Origin: Actinostola sp. cb2023
Taxonomy: Eukaryota; Cnidaria; Anthozoa; Actiniaria; Actinostolidae
Direction: 5' to 3'
Length of the DNA stretch: 64,000 nt
NCBI GenBank assembly: GCA_033675265.1
Contig: JAUJYZ010000280.1
Location: forward strand, 651,001-715,000
The position numbers and the translations under genes were made by a program. The notes beneath the pieces were generated by a model. It did no database searches. It was not told where the DNA came from and was given only the letters and a program-made list of their open reading frames with translations. Position 1 is the stretch's first letter. Each line of letters begins with the position of its first letter. Below are positions 23,491 to 36,970 of the stretch, in pieces.

Positions 23491-23907
23491 AGGGGAACTG
23501 AAGACAAAATTTATTTTCTCAAGAAAGTTAGATATGACACATATTAGCATTAAATATCATCGTAATTTACTTTCAAATTATGGAATATCATCCGCCATTT
23601 TGCCGTTTTACCGTCGGCTCAGATCTTTTTGTTTGTGACGTCGTTTATGGGGAATAGTAAAATCCGCTCACAACATTCTCTCGGGTACAAGAAAATACAA
23701 TGTACTTATAATTACTCTATATTGTGACTGCACTTTCCCTTGGGATAGGTGACGTCAGACATGGGGAATAATTACTGAAGTGAGCCGCGCTCATTTCAGC
23801 GGTAATCCATATATTTTTACAATTAAAAATAAAAACAATCGAAAATTCGTTCAGAAAATGAATGTACACAACATTCTATTTGCTTTTATCTAAAGATAAA
23901 TTTAGGC
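23491..23907. mobile_element. TTAA-type MITE, copy in B (right end lost)
   Basis: It starts AGGGGAACTGAAG after TTAA and keeps the middle part missing from A (CATCCGCCATTTTGCCG). It stops at AAATTTAGGCAGACG without the right terminal repeat. Confidence 0.8.
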
Positions 23908-25011
23908 AGACGTCGTTTTGCTGTTTTTAATGAAAACGACGTAATAATTCTTCGACTTTGGTGTTGAAATTATTGCGATACACCAAAACTATGAATAAGA
24001 ATAAGAATAAGAATAAGAATATGGCGAAGAAAATGTCAAGAAAGTTCGAGGATTCCTGGTTGTGTTTTTGAATAAAATCTTAGTTGAAGTGCGCGCGTTA
24101 CTGACGCCATCATCACGCCATCGAGCGCGAGCTAGGTTTTGTTCCTTCAGAATTTTGGTCTTTTTCAGTGAAACTTCTCCATCATTTTTGGCATGATTTT
24201 TTTCATGTATATTAAAAGGAAATCGCATGGTATCACATGAAACCTATATTTTTTTGTATTTTAATTGTTCCATATACAAATTAACAAATAGACCAGAGAC
24301 GGGTGAATTCAAAGAGCTCGTGTTTGACTTCAAAGTACAAATATGCGCGTACGAACGTCCTGAATAAGATTTATATTTCTTTGTAATAACTGACTGGCTT
24401 TCAATCGTCCAGTGGATCCACACTGCAGATCCACACTGGTGTGACGATATCTATCATGATTAAGAGGACAGACGCATAAATAAAAAAGTGATGTCACTAA
24501 TTTTTTTTTTTGCATAACAAAAATCATTCAAACATTTTTACACAGCATCTTGTCTTTCTCTTCCGATTTCTTCAGTGCTAGCTATTTCGTGCAGTTCGTA
24601 GTCATTCAGTGTCGCCACAAAGCGAACTCTGTCACTTACTTTCTGTTTGGCCTCAGCTTCCTCCAGAGACTATAAGGTAGCCTAGTTTTTCATCTGAAAT
24701 TTCCCATCAAGAAAGTCAACTTGGAACAAAGGAAAATCGTCCATTGATGGAATTTTTCTCCATCGATCTTCAGCTTTGTACGCGTCAATCTATTTTTATC
24801 TTTCTGTCAGTCTTATTGATGAAAAAAATTAACCAATCAGCGCGCGAGGAATTTGCAAGTTATTGTAAAAACATCACTCGTACCAATTAATTACGAATTG
24901 TACTCGAAATCGTGTAATTTCCTATACCAATTTGACACTTACAATATTTTATTATATTATTACCTTTAATTTGAACAATTTTAATATCCAACTCATATAT
25001 TACTTATAGAA

Positions 25012-25118
25012 AATGAACTAGAAGTTCTTGATTGATGAAGGGCTATGCCCGAAACGTCTGTAAAAATACAATTGACACTTAAAATAATTTTGTTTACCAT
25101 TGTTTTATTACTTATAGA
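25012..25118. mobile_element. B-specific insertion with hammerhead-like motif
   Basis: The sequence ACTTATAGA is duplicated at both edges of this segment relative to copy A. Inside, TGATGAAGGGCTATGCCCGAAACGTC shows a perfect stem GGGC/GCCC closed by UAU and followed by GAAAC-GUC, like a hammerhead core. The invariant C before UGAUGA is a U, which would impair activity. It is probably the tail of a Penelope-type element. Confidence 0.45.
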
Positions 25119-25603
25119 GTTTGTTATAGTAGTATTTATTACTTTAATATAAAAATTAATTATAATAAAAGTACATTCTAATTAGCAAATTTATCAGTAT
25201 ATTTTAGCTGTCCAGAGGGCTACAAGTCTATGTAACTGTTAGGGTTTTTTCTATCCTCTTAAAATAAAGTTGGTTATTATTTATTAAGGAAAGGAAAAAA
25301 CGGCTCCAGTTTAAACTGACTCAGAAAATTATCTGAGGCCAACAATTCTGGTTGGAGTAACAGTATCCTTTTCCATGGCAATTCCTATCTATGTCAAGGA
25401 TGTCTGTAACCATGGTAAAAACTCTGTGTGTGGAAATTCTGTGTGTGTTTTTTTTTTGGCCACGAGGCAACGACCACGAGCTAATGAAGCAGCGAGGAAA
25501 CGAAAATAAAACATATATTTTTTACACTTTGAAATTCTTCTTAATTGGACTTTGAGAAAGATTTTGTAATTAATTCTTGTCATTGTTTATCTGATAGGCT
25601 CTA

Positions 25604-25801
25604 AAGCCGCATCTACACGAGCAAGTTTTCCTTGACAAGTTTTCCTTGACAAGGAAAAATTGACAATTTTTTGTCATCTACACGAGCAAGTTTTCCTTGA
25701 CAAGGAAAAATTGGCGATGTTTTTGTCGTCTACACGAGCAAGTCTTCCTTGTCAAGGACAATTAACTTGTCAAGGAATGTTTGCTCGTGTAGATTCGGCT
25801 T
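25604..25801. mobile_element. TIR element, AAGCCGCATCTACACGAGCAA ends (copy B)
   Basis: Counterpart of 17,196-17,407 with the same terminal repeats and one fewer internal TTTTCCTTGACAAG unit. Confidence 0.85.
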
Positions 25802-26453
25802 AAACCTTTAAAATAAATCTTCACGCACATTATGCAAATACAAGAACAAGACAGAGTTATGGAATATATAATATAGTATATCTATATGTAAACGCTGTTC
25901 AACACTAATAAGGCACATAGATGAAAAATATACTGTAACAAAAAAATACATGTTTCAAATAAAGAATATTAAAACAAATTCACACAGATAGTTTGACAGA
26001 TCCTATGGAACACGGGTGTAGTGTTTTTGCATTGCACGGTGACAATTCGGTAAATTCAGTGTCGGAACTCATTGTTGTGGAATTTGGATAAACTAAAATT
26101 CATGTAAACATATCAGTTCAGAATTTCCAATTAGGATCAAAATTTCCAACTTCAATTTCTGTTTGTGTCAACGACGATGAATTTAACACAAAACAAACTA
26201 ATCCCTAGCCACCGCATCTCAAAACAAAAGAACTGGTAGGAAACCTCGAGGATGCGCATCTACAATTTTGTTCAATTTTGTTTTTAGGCCGAACTTGTCG
26301 GTACGCGCGCGCGGTTGTAATTAACTACATGTTTACCTCGATAAAAACCCCAAGAACTCTCATTGAAACTTGTGTCATTCACTCTGACCAAGGTGGATGA
26401 AGAATGAGTTGTACTGATTCACGCAAGCACGCAATAGACCACACGGCCGCGGC

Positions 26454-26620
26454 TATATAAAGCCGGTATCTCAACCATCGAGACAGGTTTCTAATTATTA
26501 ACTGACGGTGTTGGACCATATTTACTGGTCATGAGTACAGAAAGATAGGAATCATAAAATGCTTGGAATATAGAGTACCTACATTGCGGAGAACAGTTAA
26601 TCAAGTCGATAAAAGTAAGT
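26454..26620 (+). promoter_or_regulatory. TATA box and downstream splice donor (copy B)
   Basis: TATATAAA at 26,454 and GTAAGT at 26,615 reproduce the copy-A arrangement with the same 161-bp spacing, while flanking sequence has changed by indels. Confidence 0.4.
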
Positions 26621-28186
26621 ATGCGTTATATGAAGTTCTTTGCTAGAAATTGAACGATAGAAATCAACGATACAACAGGGTAGAAAAGGCGTTACACGTG
26701 ACGCGTCATTTGGCCCAAAAATGGCGCGTGAATCGTGAAAAACACTACATAAACAAAAGATAAAACCGTGATCCGTGAATTTGCAAGAAAGACGGCTGCG
26801 TGAAATGGTTTAAATGATTCTTTTTAGTCGTGAATTTACGAAAAAATGGCACGTGAAGCGTGATCACAACCCCCCCTTTGCTACCCTTTTTTTATTTTCG
26901 GGAAGATCGAGAAAGCTAAAGAGAAGGGAATGAATGGTCGTCATTATTTCTTGCTTTTGTCTTATTCAATATTTACCTAATTGAAGAAACATTGTCGGGG
27001 TTGAGTCATAGTCATTGAAGCTAAGAGCGCAAGGATGTCTGGGTAAACTGTACATGATCACTTTACATCAGAGGTGAGATATCCAACGAGTAGTTCGACG
27101 TGTAACATCCTACAAGTACGAGGTCGATGAATTTACGATGTTTTTCGAAGCGTTAAATTTCCGTCAAATCCTTTTGGTTATATTTCATGATTGTCTATTC
27201 AGAAGTCAAACTTTATATGTGCCGATATATTGGCATCCATACTGACATTGATCTTTCTAAATCATTCTGTTCAAAGCCGAACTGTTTTTTATTAATACTC
27301 TTTTTTTTGGTAATTGATAAGACCGTATGCTAATGTCGCGCGGCGAGAAAGAAAGAAAGAAAGAATTCGAAACAAACTAGTTTAAAGGCCTAGTTCAGAC
27401 GTCGTGCTAATCATGAGCCGTTCTCATTTGAAACAATAGTTATATAATGAGGCGGCTTCTTTTGAAGTAATTAAGAACGGCTCTTGGAAAGTACGGCGTT
27501 AAGGTCTGGATAAAAAGCAGATACCGCACAGAATTGAGTCTGGGAAATGAAATAGAATCTTCGGTGGTTTTAATTTGTCAGTCAATCTGCAGTTATATTA
27601 GCTACACACCAAGGCACAATATGGCCGGCTCTATTCGTGCATGTACTACTACTACTCGTACATTCGTAGTTGACTTCAACTAAGGAAGAACTGAACTGAC
27701 TAAAATTACAAAACAACGAAATCAAGGATTCAGTTGAAACACGACGTGTTTAATCGTACGCAGTAATTATGTTTTGCGGTATGCGTACTTTGTAATGACT
27801 GATTCACTACTAAAGGAATTTATAAAGAGAAAAAAAAAAAATAAAAAACAACTAAAAAAAAAGAGAAAAAAAACCCCCAGACGCCACATTTTCTATGAAG
27901 TAATATATATTTATGCTGACGCTTTTAGTTGTAACCTTTGAGCCGATAAAAATGGGTCGAACATTGCACTGAGTTGTGGTAACACTAGCCCTTTTTTAAA
28001 GGTGAATAAAAAACCCTAAATATAGTTATTTACATAATGCAAATTTTGATGTGATATATTGAGATGCGCTTGACAGAGTTGACAGAGAGATACAGACTGC
28101 TCAATAGTGACGCAGTTTAGAATTATGAGTGTTTGTTAATTATCATAAGACTACAGGCTGTTGTGCGGGGTGACGCCCCCTTTATT

Positions 28187-28246
28187 GGTCGGGAATCGAA
28201 CCCCGATCTCTCACACACAAGCCGGTGCTCTAACCAACGGAGCAAC
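28187..28246 (-). repeat. tRNA-derived SINE head (copy B)
   Basis: Same A-box and B-box sequences as 20,272-20,336, with a 5-bp deletion removing the doubled GGGTC. No closable acceptor stem. Confidence 0.6.
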
Positions 28247-28373
28247 CGGGTGCTGGTCAATTTACCGAGGTGAATGAACAAGATACGTCAGAAACTGAAC
28301 AGTGAAACATACCTAACACGTGCATGAACTGAAGGGGTTTCGATTTCCCACGATGACCGCGACCGCGACCAAT

Positions 28374-28815
<442 letters not shown>

Positions 28816-29785
28816 TTTGTTAGACTATACAATGAGCCTTTACCAATTATCCTATATGATTTCATCAACAATTAAAACTGCGCTTTTTAACGAAACGTTT
28901 TTATTGATAAATTATTATAATAAAAATGTTGAAAAGACATATGTATATAAATGCTGACATATAAATTAAAAAAATTAAACAATTAAAACTGAAATTTAAA
29001 ATTTACCACATTTTGATTGGCTAATATATAAACTATGAAATACCGCTCTGTATTTCATAGAAATGGTGAGCTCTGATTGGCTGAGATGTAATATGTATAG
29101 GATAATACGAAATCTAGTTCGGTGGTTTACCAAGATTCCCCCCCCAAAATCGCGTCAAATTAAAAATATCAAATTGTGTTCGTGAACGTTCAAACAAACG
29201 CGCCGTTTTTGACCGAGTTATCATATGGATGCATATATATTTAACACAATTAAGAAAAGGAGAAAGTATTATTGATTTTGGATGACAATATCCCGGTTTA
29301 CGTATGCATCACCTAAAGTTCTTACATTGATAATTATGAGCAGATATAGATGAGGAGAGCTTTGGCGGAGTCGCGTAGTTTTCATTGATTGAAAGCGAAA
29401 TTCTCCTAAAAGCGCGCGTAATATCACGCAATTACACGCCATCGAGCGCGCTGAAAAGAACTTTTCGCTAGATCCAGTCACTCTGTTTTTACTAAAAAAA
29501 AACTCATTTTCTCTTTATTCTTTATTGAAAATGGTTTAAAAAGGTAATTCTACGTTTTCTTGTTCAATTTAGAATCAAGTGAATGACAAATTCGATGAAA
29601 TACTAACAAATTTTGCACCATTATTTTGAGACGACATTATCGGAAAATAATGCCGTCTCTCTCTAGATCAAAATCTTAAGAGAATCGCGATACAATGTAA
29701 TAACATATATAAATAGGTAATTTAACCTGTCCCAATCTGCCACGGTAAAGGAAGATTCGATTCTAAGTGCAACCACAAGTATATA

Positions 29786-30041
29786 CAGTCATTCTCAAAA
29801 GGTTGTCCAGATGAAAAGGCTACAACTCTACAATAAAGTCACGTGATTCATTATGTTTTCAATTTCCTTGAGTGGAATTTCAATTTGAGATGCAAAAGTA
29901 CACGGCATTGTGAGAACTGAATGTAATGGCGCTGGTATCAACTCGCAGTTCCGCGTGCAGAAATTGAATACATAATGAATCACGTGACTTTATTGTAGTA
30001 TTGTAGTCTTTTCATCTGGACAACCTTTTCGAGAATGACTG
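29786..30041. mobile_element. Mariner-type MITE, CAGTCATTCTC ends, TA flanks
   Basis: Terminal repeats of about 75 bp: CAGTCATTCTCAAAAGGTTG at the left and its near complement CAACCTTTTCGAGAATGACTG at the right, followed inward by matching TCACGTGATTCATTATG. TA flanks both ends. The 256-bp element has no coding sequence. Confidence 0.9.
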
Positions 30042-30049
30042 TATATATA

Positions 30050-31480
30050 TTTTGAGATACGTGAGAAGCCCATCAAAACAGTGGACACAACGAAGGCAAA
30101 CGGTTTCTTAGTTTAGTTATAATTCTCTTTGTTAAAAGCGGAAAATAATTAAACAAAATAATCATGAAAAAACTATCGAAATTACAATGCAAACTTAGGA
30201 AATCAAATAATGATAACGAATAGAGGAGTGTAGCCTATTGGCCGACGTTAGTATAGTTCCAGCTGCTTACTAAGATGTAATTGCACTGGATGGATGAATC
30301 TCTATATATCGAGAAATAGATAGAGAGAGAGGGCTGGGGACATAATAAACAACAAAAACTGCAGAACAATAATCGGACTTTTGCTTCCAAGTCAATTTTA
30401 ATCGCCAAACTCAGCTCTACACGCATGGAACTCGGCCATGATTGTTCTTGGTAAGAGAATTATGAAATTGCACGTCTATTCAGGTAAAAACAAACAGTAG
30501 TTCACTCTCTACTGATATTGATCGGCACGTACAAGATCTCCAAAACTCATGAAAATTGAATTCATTTTCAGTTGCTTACTTTTCGCCATTTGTTTTCGAC
30601 CGATAAATATTAGATATACCTATCTTGATGTTCAAAGTATCTTCTCTGCGTTATAACTTTTTAGAGGCAATTAGATAGCATGAGAGACTCATGTTTATTA
30701 AACAAATTAAAGCTTGCTATCGTTAGCTCGGTCCTTCGCCTCACCAAATCCAAAAGTATGACTTTTTCCTTCTGAAGAAAAGCGCGACCGTACATTAAAA
30801 AAAAAAAATGCTGTTTAGAGATTAGTATTATCCGGAACTCTGATAAATCGTTTGCTAAATTGTGTCGGCGATTTTTGATACGAAAAACTGCGGCACGATT
30901 ACCCCTTGTCAGTAATGATTTAGCAGGAAGGTAATTGTTTTCATTAACTTGTTTTGCAATTTCACGCGCAGTGGTTAAATATTGGTTATTTTTATGAAGA
31001 TGAAAAAAAAAAAGAAAAGAGCGCCGGGAAGATTTCACTAGCGGGGTCGCACCGCACCGAGTGACCGCAAGATGTGTTTTGTCAAAAGTTTGTTTGTCCA
31101 GTTATGGTCGAACTATCGCAAATGCGTAACCTCGTCAGCACCGTGCTTTGACAAATCTGTGTAATATAGCGAGGCTGGCAATGTTAATTGGCAGAACCGG
31201 CTTTGAAGTTTGGTCCCATTTCAGAAATTTTTTGTTTGACATGAAATCGCGGTTTTGTCTACACACTTTTAGCCAAAACAAACACTTACATTTTTTTTAT
31301 TAAAATAACTTTCAATCGAACGCGGTCACTTCAATTAAAGTGACAGAACACTCACGATAGCTTAGATGAAGCACAACTGGTGTATGAGTAGATCATTCCT
31401 GTGAAAAGATGAAGATGCTTAACAGAAGAGAGATTAACTTGTAAGGGATCTATATCAGGTAAGCGTTTGTGAGCGTTTAT
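30050..31480. other. Stretch without a recognised gene
   Basis: The longest frame is 125 codons on the minus strand (30,661-31,038), with Lys/Arg-rich segments and a run of Phe from a homopolymer. I do not recognise it, and it has neither a clear domain nor splice-site context. No TIR or tandem repeat was seen. Confidence 0.4.
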
Positions 31481-31656
31481 TCGAAATACTGGACTGAATG
31501 CCTTGCCGTTTTCGGACTTTCAGTCGGATTGTATTTTTGCGCGCGGGTCAGTACTGTATTGTAACTGTCGTGTATTTTTACTCTCTGTAAATAAAGTTCA
31601 CTCATTCATTCATTCATTCATTCATTCATTCATTCATTCATTCATTCATTCATTCA
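31480..31656 (+). mobile_element. Retroelement-like 3' tail: AATAAAG then (ATTC)n
   Basis: CTGTAAATAAAGTTCACTC is followed by about 13 ATTC units to 31,656. A polyadenylation-like AATAAA placed directly before a short-unit tail is the same pattern seen at 22,018-side LINE tails, 34,838 and 57,540. No protein remains. Confidence 0.5.
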
Positions 31657-31664
31657 GTACCGAA

Positions 31665-31712
31665 AGTATATAAGCATATGTGTGAAAACGAGAAGATAAG
31701 TGAGAGACACTC
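31665..31712 (+). promoter_or_regulatory. TATA-like box with initiator-like TCAGTT
   Basis: GTATATAAGC is followed about 35-40 bp downstream by ACTCAGTTGAG, a common animal core-promoter arrangement. No open frame or exon follows that I can support, so this is only a sequence match. Confidence 0.25.
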
Positions 31713-31815
31713 AGTTGAGTAGTTCAGTTTGAGCTATAGATAGATAGACTCGAGCGTTTCCAGCTACGCGCTTGGGCCATAAGGCCGTGCGAAAAAACTC
31801 GGATTAAGCATCACG

Positions 31816-32456
31816 TGTAGAACGCCAAACGTCAGATTGACTTTTAAGTTTCGCTTTAAAAACGTTAAATAAACGGAAAAACTTCCAAATGAATACCTAT
31901 GTTTTTAAGAACGAGAAAATGACGTCGTTTACGTCTAAACGCGAAAGGATGGAGAGCAAACGCAGCAAAACCGTGATCACGTGTACAGTCTGACGTGCAT
32001 GATCATTGTTTTGCTGCGTTTGCTCACCATCCCTTCGCGTTTAGACGTAAACGACGTCATTTTCTCGTTCTTAAAAACATAAGTATTCATTTGGAAGTTT
32101 TTTCCGCCGTTTATTTGACGTTTTTAAAGCGAAACTCAAAAGTCAATCTGACGTTTGGCGTTCGCAGTAAACGTGATTTTCTTGATCGATCGTGTCTAGA
32201 ACACCCTATGAGTGGGTATGTGTTTCCCGATAGTAAGAATTCCTCATTAGATTCACTAATGTGTTCATCGACCTTGACGGTTACATCTTTGTTCCTATGG
32301 TTACGGAACGTTTTTGCAATGTATTCAATGTAGACACAATGACTGATAAGATAAGAAATATATATTAATTAACAAACTCCATAAATAGCTTTTCAAAAAA
32401 AAAAAAAATACAAAAAAAAAAAATAGACAAGAAACTCGCAGTAACTGAAGCTGTTT
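31816..32456. mobile_element. Palindromic MITE, second copy, inverted relative to 22,668-23,228
   Basis: The palindrome at 31,816-32,165 is more complete here: GAACGCCAAACGTCAGATTG pairs with CAATCTGACGTTTGGCGTTC. A unique tail then runs to CGCAGTAACTGAAG, including two poly-A runs at 32,395-32,425. The 112-codon plus-strand frame over it (31,995-32,333) is an accident of the palindrome. Confidence 0.85.
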
Positions 32457-32459
32457 CAG

Positions 32460-33475
32460 AATATTTACCCGCATCATAGAAATATCCGCGCGCTATGATT
32501 GGTCCAGAATTACATCATATGTTGCAATAGTCGTTGCAATATTTACCGTGCGGTGAATATATGTCTGGGTGTCGTTTTGTCGCACAAAAACTTGCAAAAA
32601 TTAAGGAAAATGTGATCCCTAAGAATTAAAAAACAAATCGATTTGAAGTTATTTCGAGGTTCTGAAGTTAATTTATCGTTTCTAAGACAAACTAGTCAAC
32701 TGAAGGCGTAAAATGACTCGTATATATCTGTTTTTATATGGGCACGGGGTCCTACTTTACAGATTATCCTTATGGCTTTATATTATATTATAATTTTCTT
32801 TTCCATTCTTGTTCGCCATTAAATTGTAAATAAATACAGATAATTATGCCGGGCATTCTATCGTTGCTTTTGCCTATTTCTATAATGTCTCGTTTATACT
32901 AAAATAATTATTCGCCCGTTCAGGCTTTGTGCCCGATCAGTCAGATTATATTTACCTCAAGCGGACTTCGGCCAATAACTGTGTGTTTGGTTGATGATGA
33001 TTTTAGTTATATTGCTTTATTCACAATGAAACTCTAACAAGAATATTTCGTGTGTTTGCTAATTTCCATCCTTTCGATTATAACGTGATTGAACAGAAAT
33101 CAGTTTCCTCGCGCGTCAGCGCAATGGATTGGACTGACGATTAGTTCTGTGATAGTCTTGACGCGAGAGCGATCATTTCTGTAAACACAACAGCCTAGAT
33201 ATTGCCGGCCATACAGTTAATTGAAAGACTTCAAGTGCATCCTGAGTTATGAGTCGAGAAATCAAACATGTTTGTTATCTCAATTTAGTCAATTTCTTTT
33301 TATGTAAACTAGTTACAATAAATCGGAAATACCCGAGAAATACAAACGCTTGCCGCTCAGACTTCACCAAATGAGTCGAGAAATATGGACATTTGTTATA
33401 CCTAATTTTCTTTTCAGTGAAATTTTGTTTGCACAACAATTTCCAATACCCTCCCAATATCCGGAGTCGATGACC
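32460..33475. other. Stretch without a recognised gene
   Basis: AT-rich sequence with short frames only. I see no TIR, tandem repeat or exon-like signal that I can support. Confidence 0.4.
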
Positions 33476-33838
33476 AAAGCTACTGCTACTGCTACTGCTA
33501 CTGCTACTGCTACTGCTACTGCTACTGCTACTGCTACTGCTACTGCTACTGCTACTGCTACTGCTACTGCTACTGCTACTGCTACTGCTACTGCTACTGC
33601 TACTGCTACTGCTACTGCTACTGCTACTGCTACTGCTACTGCTACTGCTACTGCTACTGCTACTGCTACTGCTACTGCTACTGCTACTGCTCAGTACTGC
33701 TACTGCTCGGTACTGCTACTGCTACTGCTACTGCTACTGCTACTGCTACTGCTACTGCTACTGCTACTGCTACTGCTACTGCTACTGCTACTGCTACTGC
33801 TACTGCTACTGCTACTGCTACTGCTACTGCTACTGCTA
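33476..33838. repeat. (TACTGC)n hexamer array with a central interruption
   Basis: About 60 copies of TACTGC are broken once near 33,690-33,712 by TCAGTACTGCTACTGCTCGG, which shifts the reading frame. Because the unit is 6 bp, it codes (Ala-Thr)n before and Leu runs after in one frame. The 164-codon frame is a by-product. Confidence 0.95.
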
Positions 33839-34837
33839 ACATAGGTATGATATAACGCGCGCTCGCGCTGATTGGTTGGTTAGCGTTTGTCCGTAAGCCC
33901 ACGGAACGCTACGGCTGCGGACACACGCTCACGTCACAGGGACGGCACGTCGCATGGCACGTAAAAACGCCTTAGGCAGATCACACATACTGAAAAACTA
34001 ATAGCTTAAACTTGCGCCGTATTAGGTCCCTTCCCAGTACGAATCTCAAAGCTATACAATGTATTAATTTGAACCAGTTCAAACCATACAGTAATTAATA
34101 GCGTGCGAGTATACACTCGTGTAATTAAAACGCTCTAGCTACGCCGACAGTCACCTGCTGTTGCTACTATTTATCAGTGTTATGCAGTCGACCAATGTGA
34201 ATGTGCTATGTGACTGATACAAGGACATCACTGACGTACTAGGCTGTCTGTCATACTCAGTACCAGAACCTAGACTAGAGTAAGTAAACTCGAGATTGGA
34301 AACCAAATTATTTGTTCTCTAAAACTAGCCAGTACATACACGTATTTGTCGTGAAAACGAATATTTTGTCGCCATTTTGGCCTTCGATCTGTCCACACTG
34401 AAACTAGCCGAGAACAGAGTTTTTCGAAAATGCTTTCCAAAGTGGACGGGTACGAACGAATCGACAAAAGTCTTATCGCCGTTTTCATTTGAATGTCGAC
34501 TGGAAACGGCGTGTTTTTCGAAACTGATTGCCATTAGTAGTATATGTATATATGTATATCTAGTATTGAATGAGTACAATTATTGCAGCCCTCGGGCCAG
34601 GCGGAAATATGATTTACCTTCCTTGCTTTTCTTACTGTGTTCCTTATGAGGAATTATTGTTTTAGTATAATAACCCTATTCATAATAATCATAACGTCAG
34701 CGTTTCATATATAGGCAGCTGTGAAGGGCGGAGCTAAGGGTTCTCAGCCCATCCTACTTTTTGGAGAGACATACCGGCGCTAATGCGATTTTTTGCCTGA
34801 AAAGCCAAATGCTTTTAATTTTTGTTTATACATGAAA

Positions 34838-34846
34838 TAAAGTTTC

Positions 34847-34928
<82 letters not shown>
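34838..34928 (+). repeat. AATAAAG followed by (ATT)n
   Basis: GAAATAAAGTTTCC leads directly into about 27 ATT units. This looks like the 3' end of a LINE or SINE whose tail seeded the microsatellite. Upstream sequence (34,680-34,838) shows no conserved frame. Confidence 0.7.
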
Positions 34929-34929
<1 letters not shown>

Positions 34930-35592
34930 GAATAGCTTCACATAGAAGTGCATTGAACTTGATATACTTAGTCGTATTCGTACGAGTGGGAAACCTACGG
35001 TACCGTGACACTCAAATGGCTTCCTTTCTGAACCAATCAAAAAGCGTACATATGCATAATAATAATCATAATATGCATCTCATCCAATCAAACGGAACTG
35101 TACGGTAACTTTATATAGAATTGAATAACAAAGGTCCTAGATGATAAATAAAGCATACATTCTCTTACAGTTTATGCCTGTATCAGGCTCAACACTGAAC
35201 GTCAAAATACCCCAAAGAACATTTAGTAAAATAAATAAACGGTATGGTGCTGGCGGTGCGCCTTTTCTAAATTGCGCGGCAACCCGCTGTTTGTGCCGCT
35301 GAATTAATGTATTTCCGCTAGCAGTTCCTCTCCAAGATAATTTGGCTGAGAAAAGCAATTAGTATAAACTCCTTGGGTGAATGCAAAAATAAAACTATTT
35401 TGACTTGACGAGAAAAATACCGTAGTTCTCTGTCGTAACTATAAACATGTATTCTTAGAGATGAGAGGTTCTCGATCAGATTGTAAACTTACTATTTATG
35501 TCGAAACATACTTTACAAAAATTCCACAAGAACATATGGCTCGGGTAACACTGCTCTCGATAAAAGCGTACAATAAAACTAACACACCATGG

Positions 35593-36169
35593 CTAGCTGC
35601 GTAACTTACGACAGCATTTCAGAATTGCCCCCCTCAAACTTCGGTAGAACTTGTGATGCCCTAGTCTATTCAAATGAACTCCGTCATAGGCGTAAAAATC
35701 CGACCTAGACTTCCAAAACCCTCTATGACCCCAAAATATAGCATAGGGAAGGGGCTCCAATACCACCCGTAAGTAACGATTGAGCATATTCACTTTACTG
35801 TTAAAAGCAGGAGACGTTTCCCGATGTAAAGTTTGGCCCACACAAATGAACTTAACGCCATATGTATCGTGTAACAGGCGCACGAGGTCCTCGATTGCCG
35901 AACCCACTACAATAGGAGTAAGATTTGCATGGGTCAAGTCGTTAGTCCCAAGCTCGAGCAAGACGATGTCGGGGCGGTAAGACTCGACCACGTGTAGATC
36001 GCATTGGACTGTCTTTTTAACCGTTCGACCCCCAACACCATGCCATCTTATCTCCATGTTGTCAGTAAGGTTAAAATCTAAACGTAATCAGTTCATAATC
36101 ATGCTCTATGAAATTACGCAAACGACGAATAAACGAGTGACCAAGAATAAGAACACTGTGTGAGGCCAT
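35593..36169 (-). pseudogene. SGNH/GDSL-type hydrolase-like gene, frameshifted
   Basis: A start at 36,169 begins SVLILGHSFIRRL, where GHS is the block-I nucleophile motif of SGNH esterases. The frame stops at 36,071. The next frame picks up at once and carries HGVGGRTVKK, then LLELGTNDL (block III, Gly and Asn) and finally YDGVHLNRLGHHKFY (block V, Asp-x-x-His) before the stop at 35,593. All catalytic positions are present, but a one-base shift in the T-rich run near 36,075-36,085 splits the gene. Proteins of this type are abundant in cnidarian genomes and related esterase domains occur in ORF1 of CR1/L2 LINEs. Here no reverse transcriptase lies alongside, so its origin is open. A short intron cannot be excluded, but no good donor/acceptor pair was seen. 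Confidence 0.75.
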
Positions 36170-36970
36170 ACTATTAACCACCGAGGAAAATAACTGAGCT
36201 AAACAGTAAAGTAACTTGCCTGAAAAATGTTGAACTGATGTTTCGTTCCGAGTGGTAGAGGAAAGAGGCCGCGTGTTATCAGAACACGCCTTAAGTATTA
36301 TCATCCTGAACTCCCATTGGTCACTTTGCAGGACAGGCGCACTGGCATGCAAATATCGGATTACTGGGTGTGTGCTATGTTTCGACATAAATGCCATTAC
36401 GCTTTTGGCATAATGTTTTTTTTTTTTGTAAGGAATCGGTATATCAGTCAAGACGAACGAAGACACATTGCTCATTTGGACAAAAGGTAACTGAAACAAC
36501 GCGTAGCCGATTCTGATTTCCTCGAAACTTCCTCACCAAACTAAACGGAATTTGCAAAGGCCTCCATTTTGTTAGTTGTAATCGGATGGACTGGCCATGG
36601 GTAAGCTGAACGGTTGGAAGGCGCGCGCGCTCGTGTAGACGGACGTGAAATCTTTCGATAAAACTGAATTCCGTTTTCAAACGAAAACGTAGAAGTGCGG
36701 AGGGGTTCTGAGCAAAATCTGTTTTTTTTAATGAAATGAAGATTAAACGATTCTGGGCTTTTTACACTTTTTTAGCCTAAAGGTATTGCTAAATGGCCTT
36801 TTAAAAGCAAAATTGTATAATAAGCAAACGCAGCGGGTTGGAAACAAATTAGAAAAGGCGTACAACGAGCACCATACCGTTCCCACGTTCATTTATTTTG
36901 CTAAATGTTCTTTTGAGTATTACTGACAGTGATCGGTAAATTTGTATATAAATAAACTGCAAAGAGAAGG

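Noticed and set aside
30661..31038. 125-codon basic frame as a possible protein
   Set aside because: No recognisable domain, homopolymer-derived Phe and Lys runs, and no supporting splice or promoter signals. Kept only as an unassigned stretch.
31995..32333. 112-codon plus-strand frame
   Set aside because: It overlies a palindromic MITE. The matching region at 22,771-23,116 breaks into separate frames.
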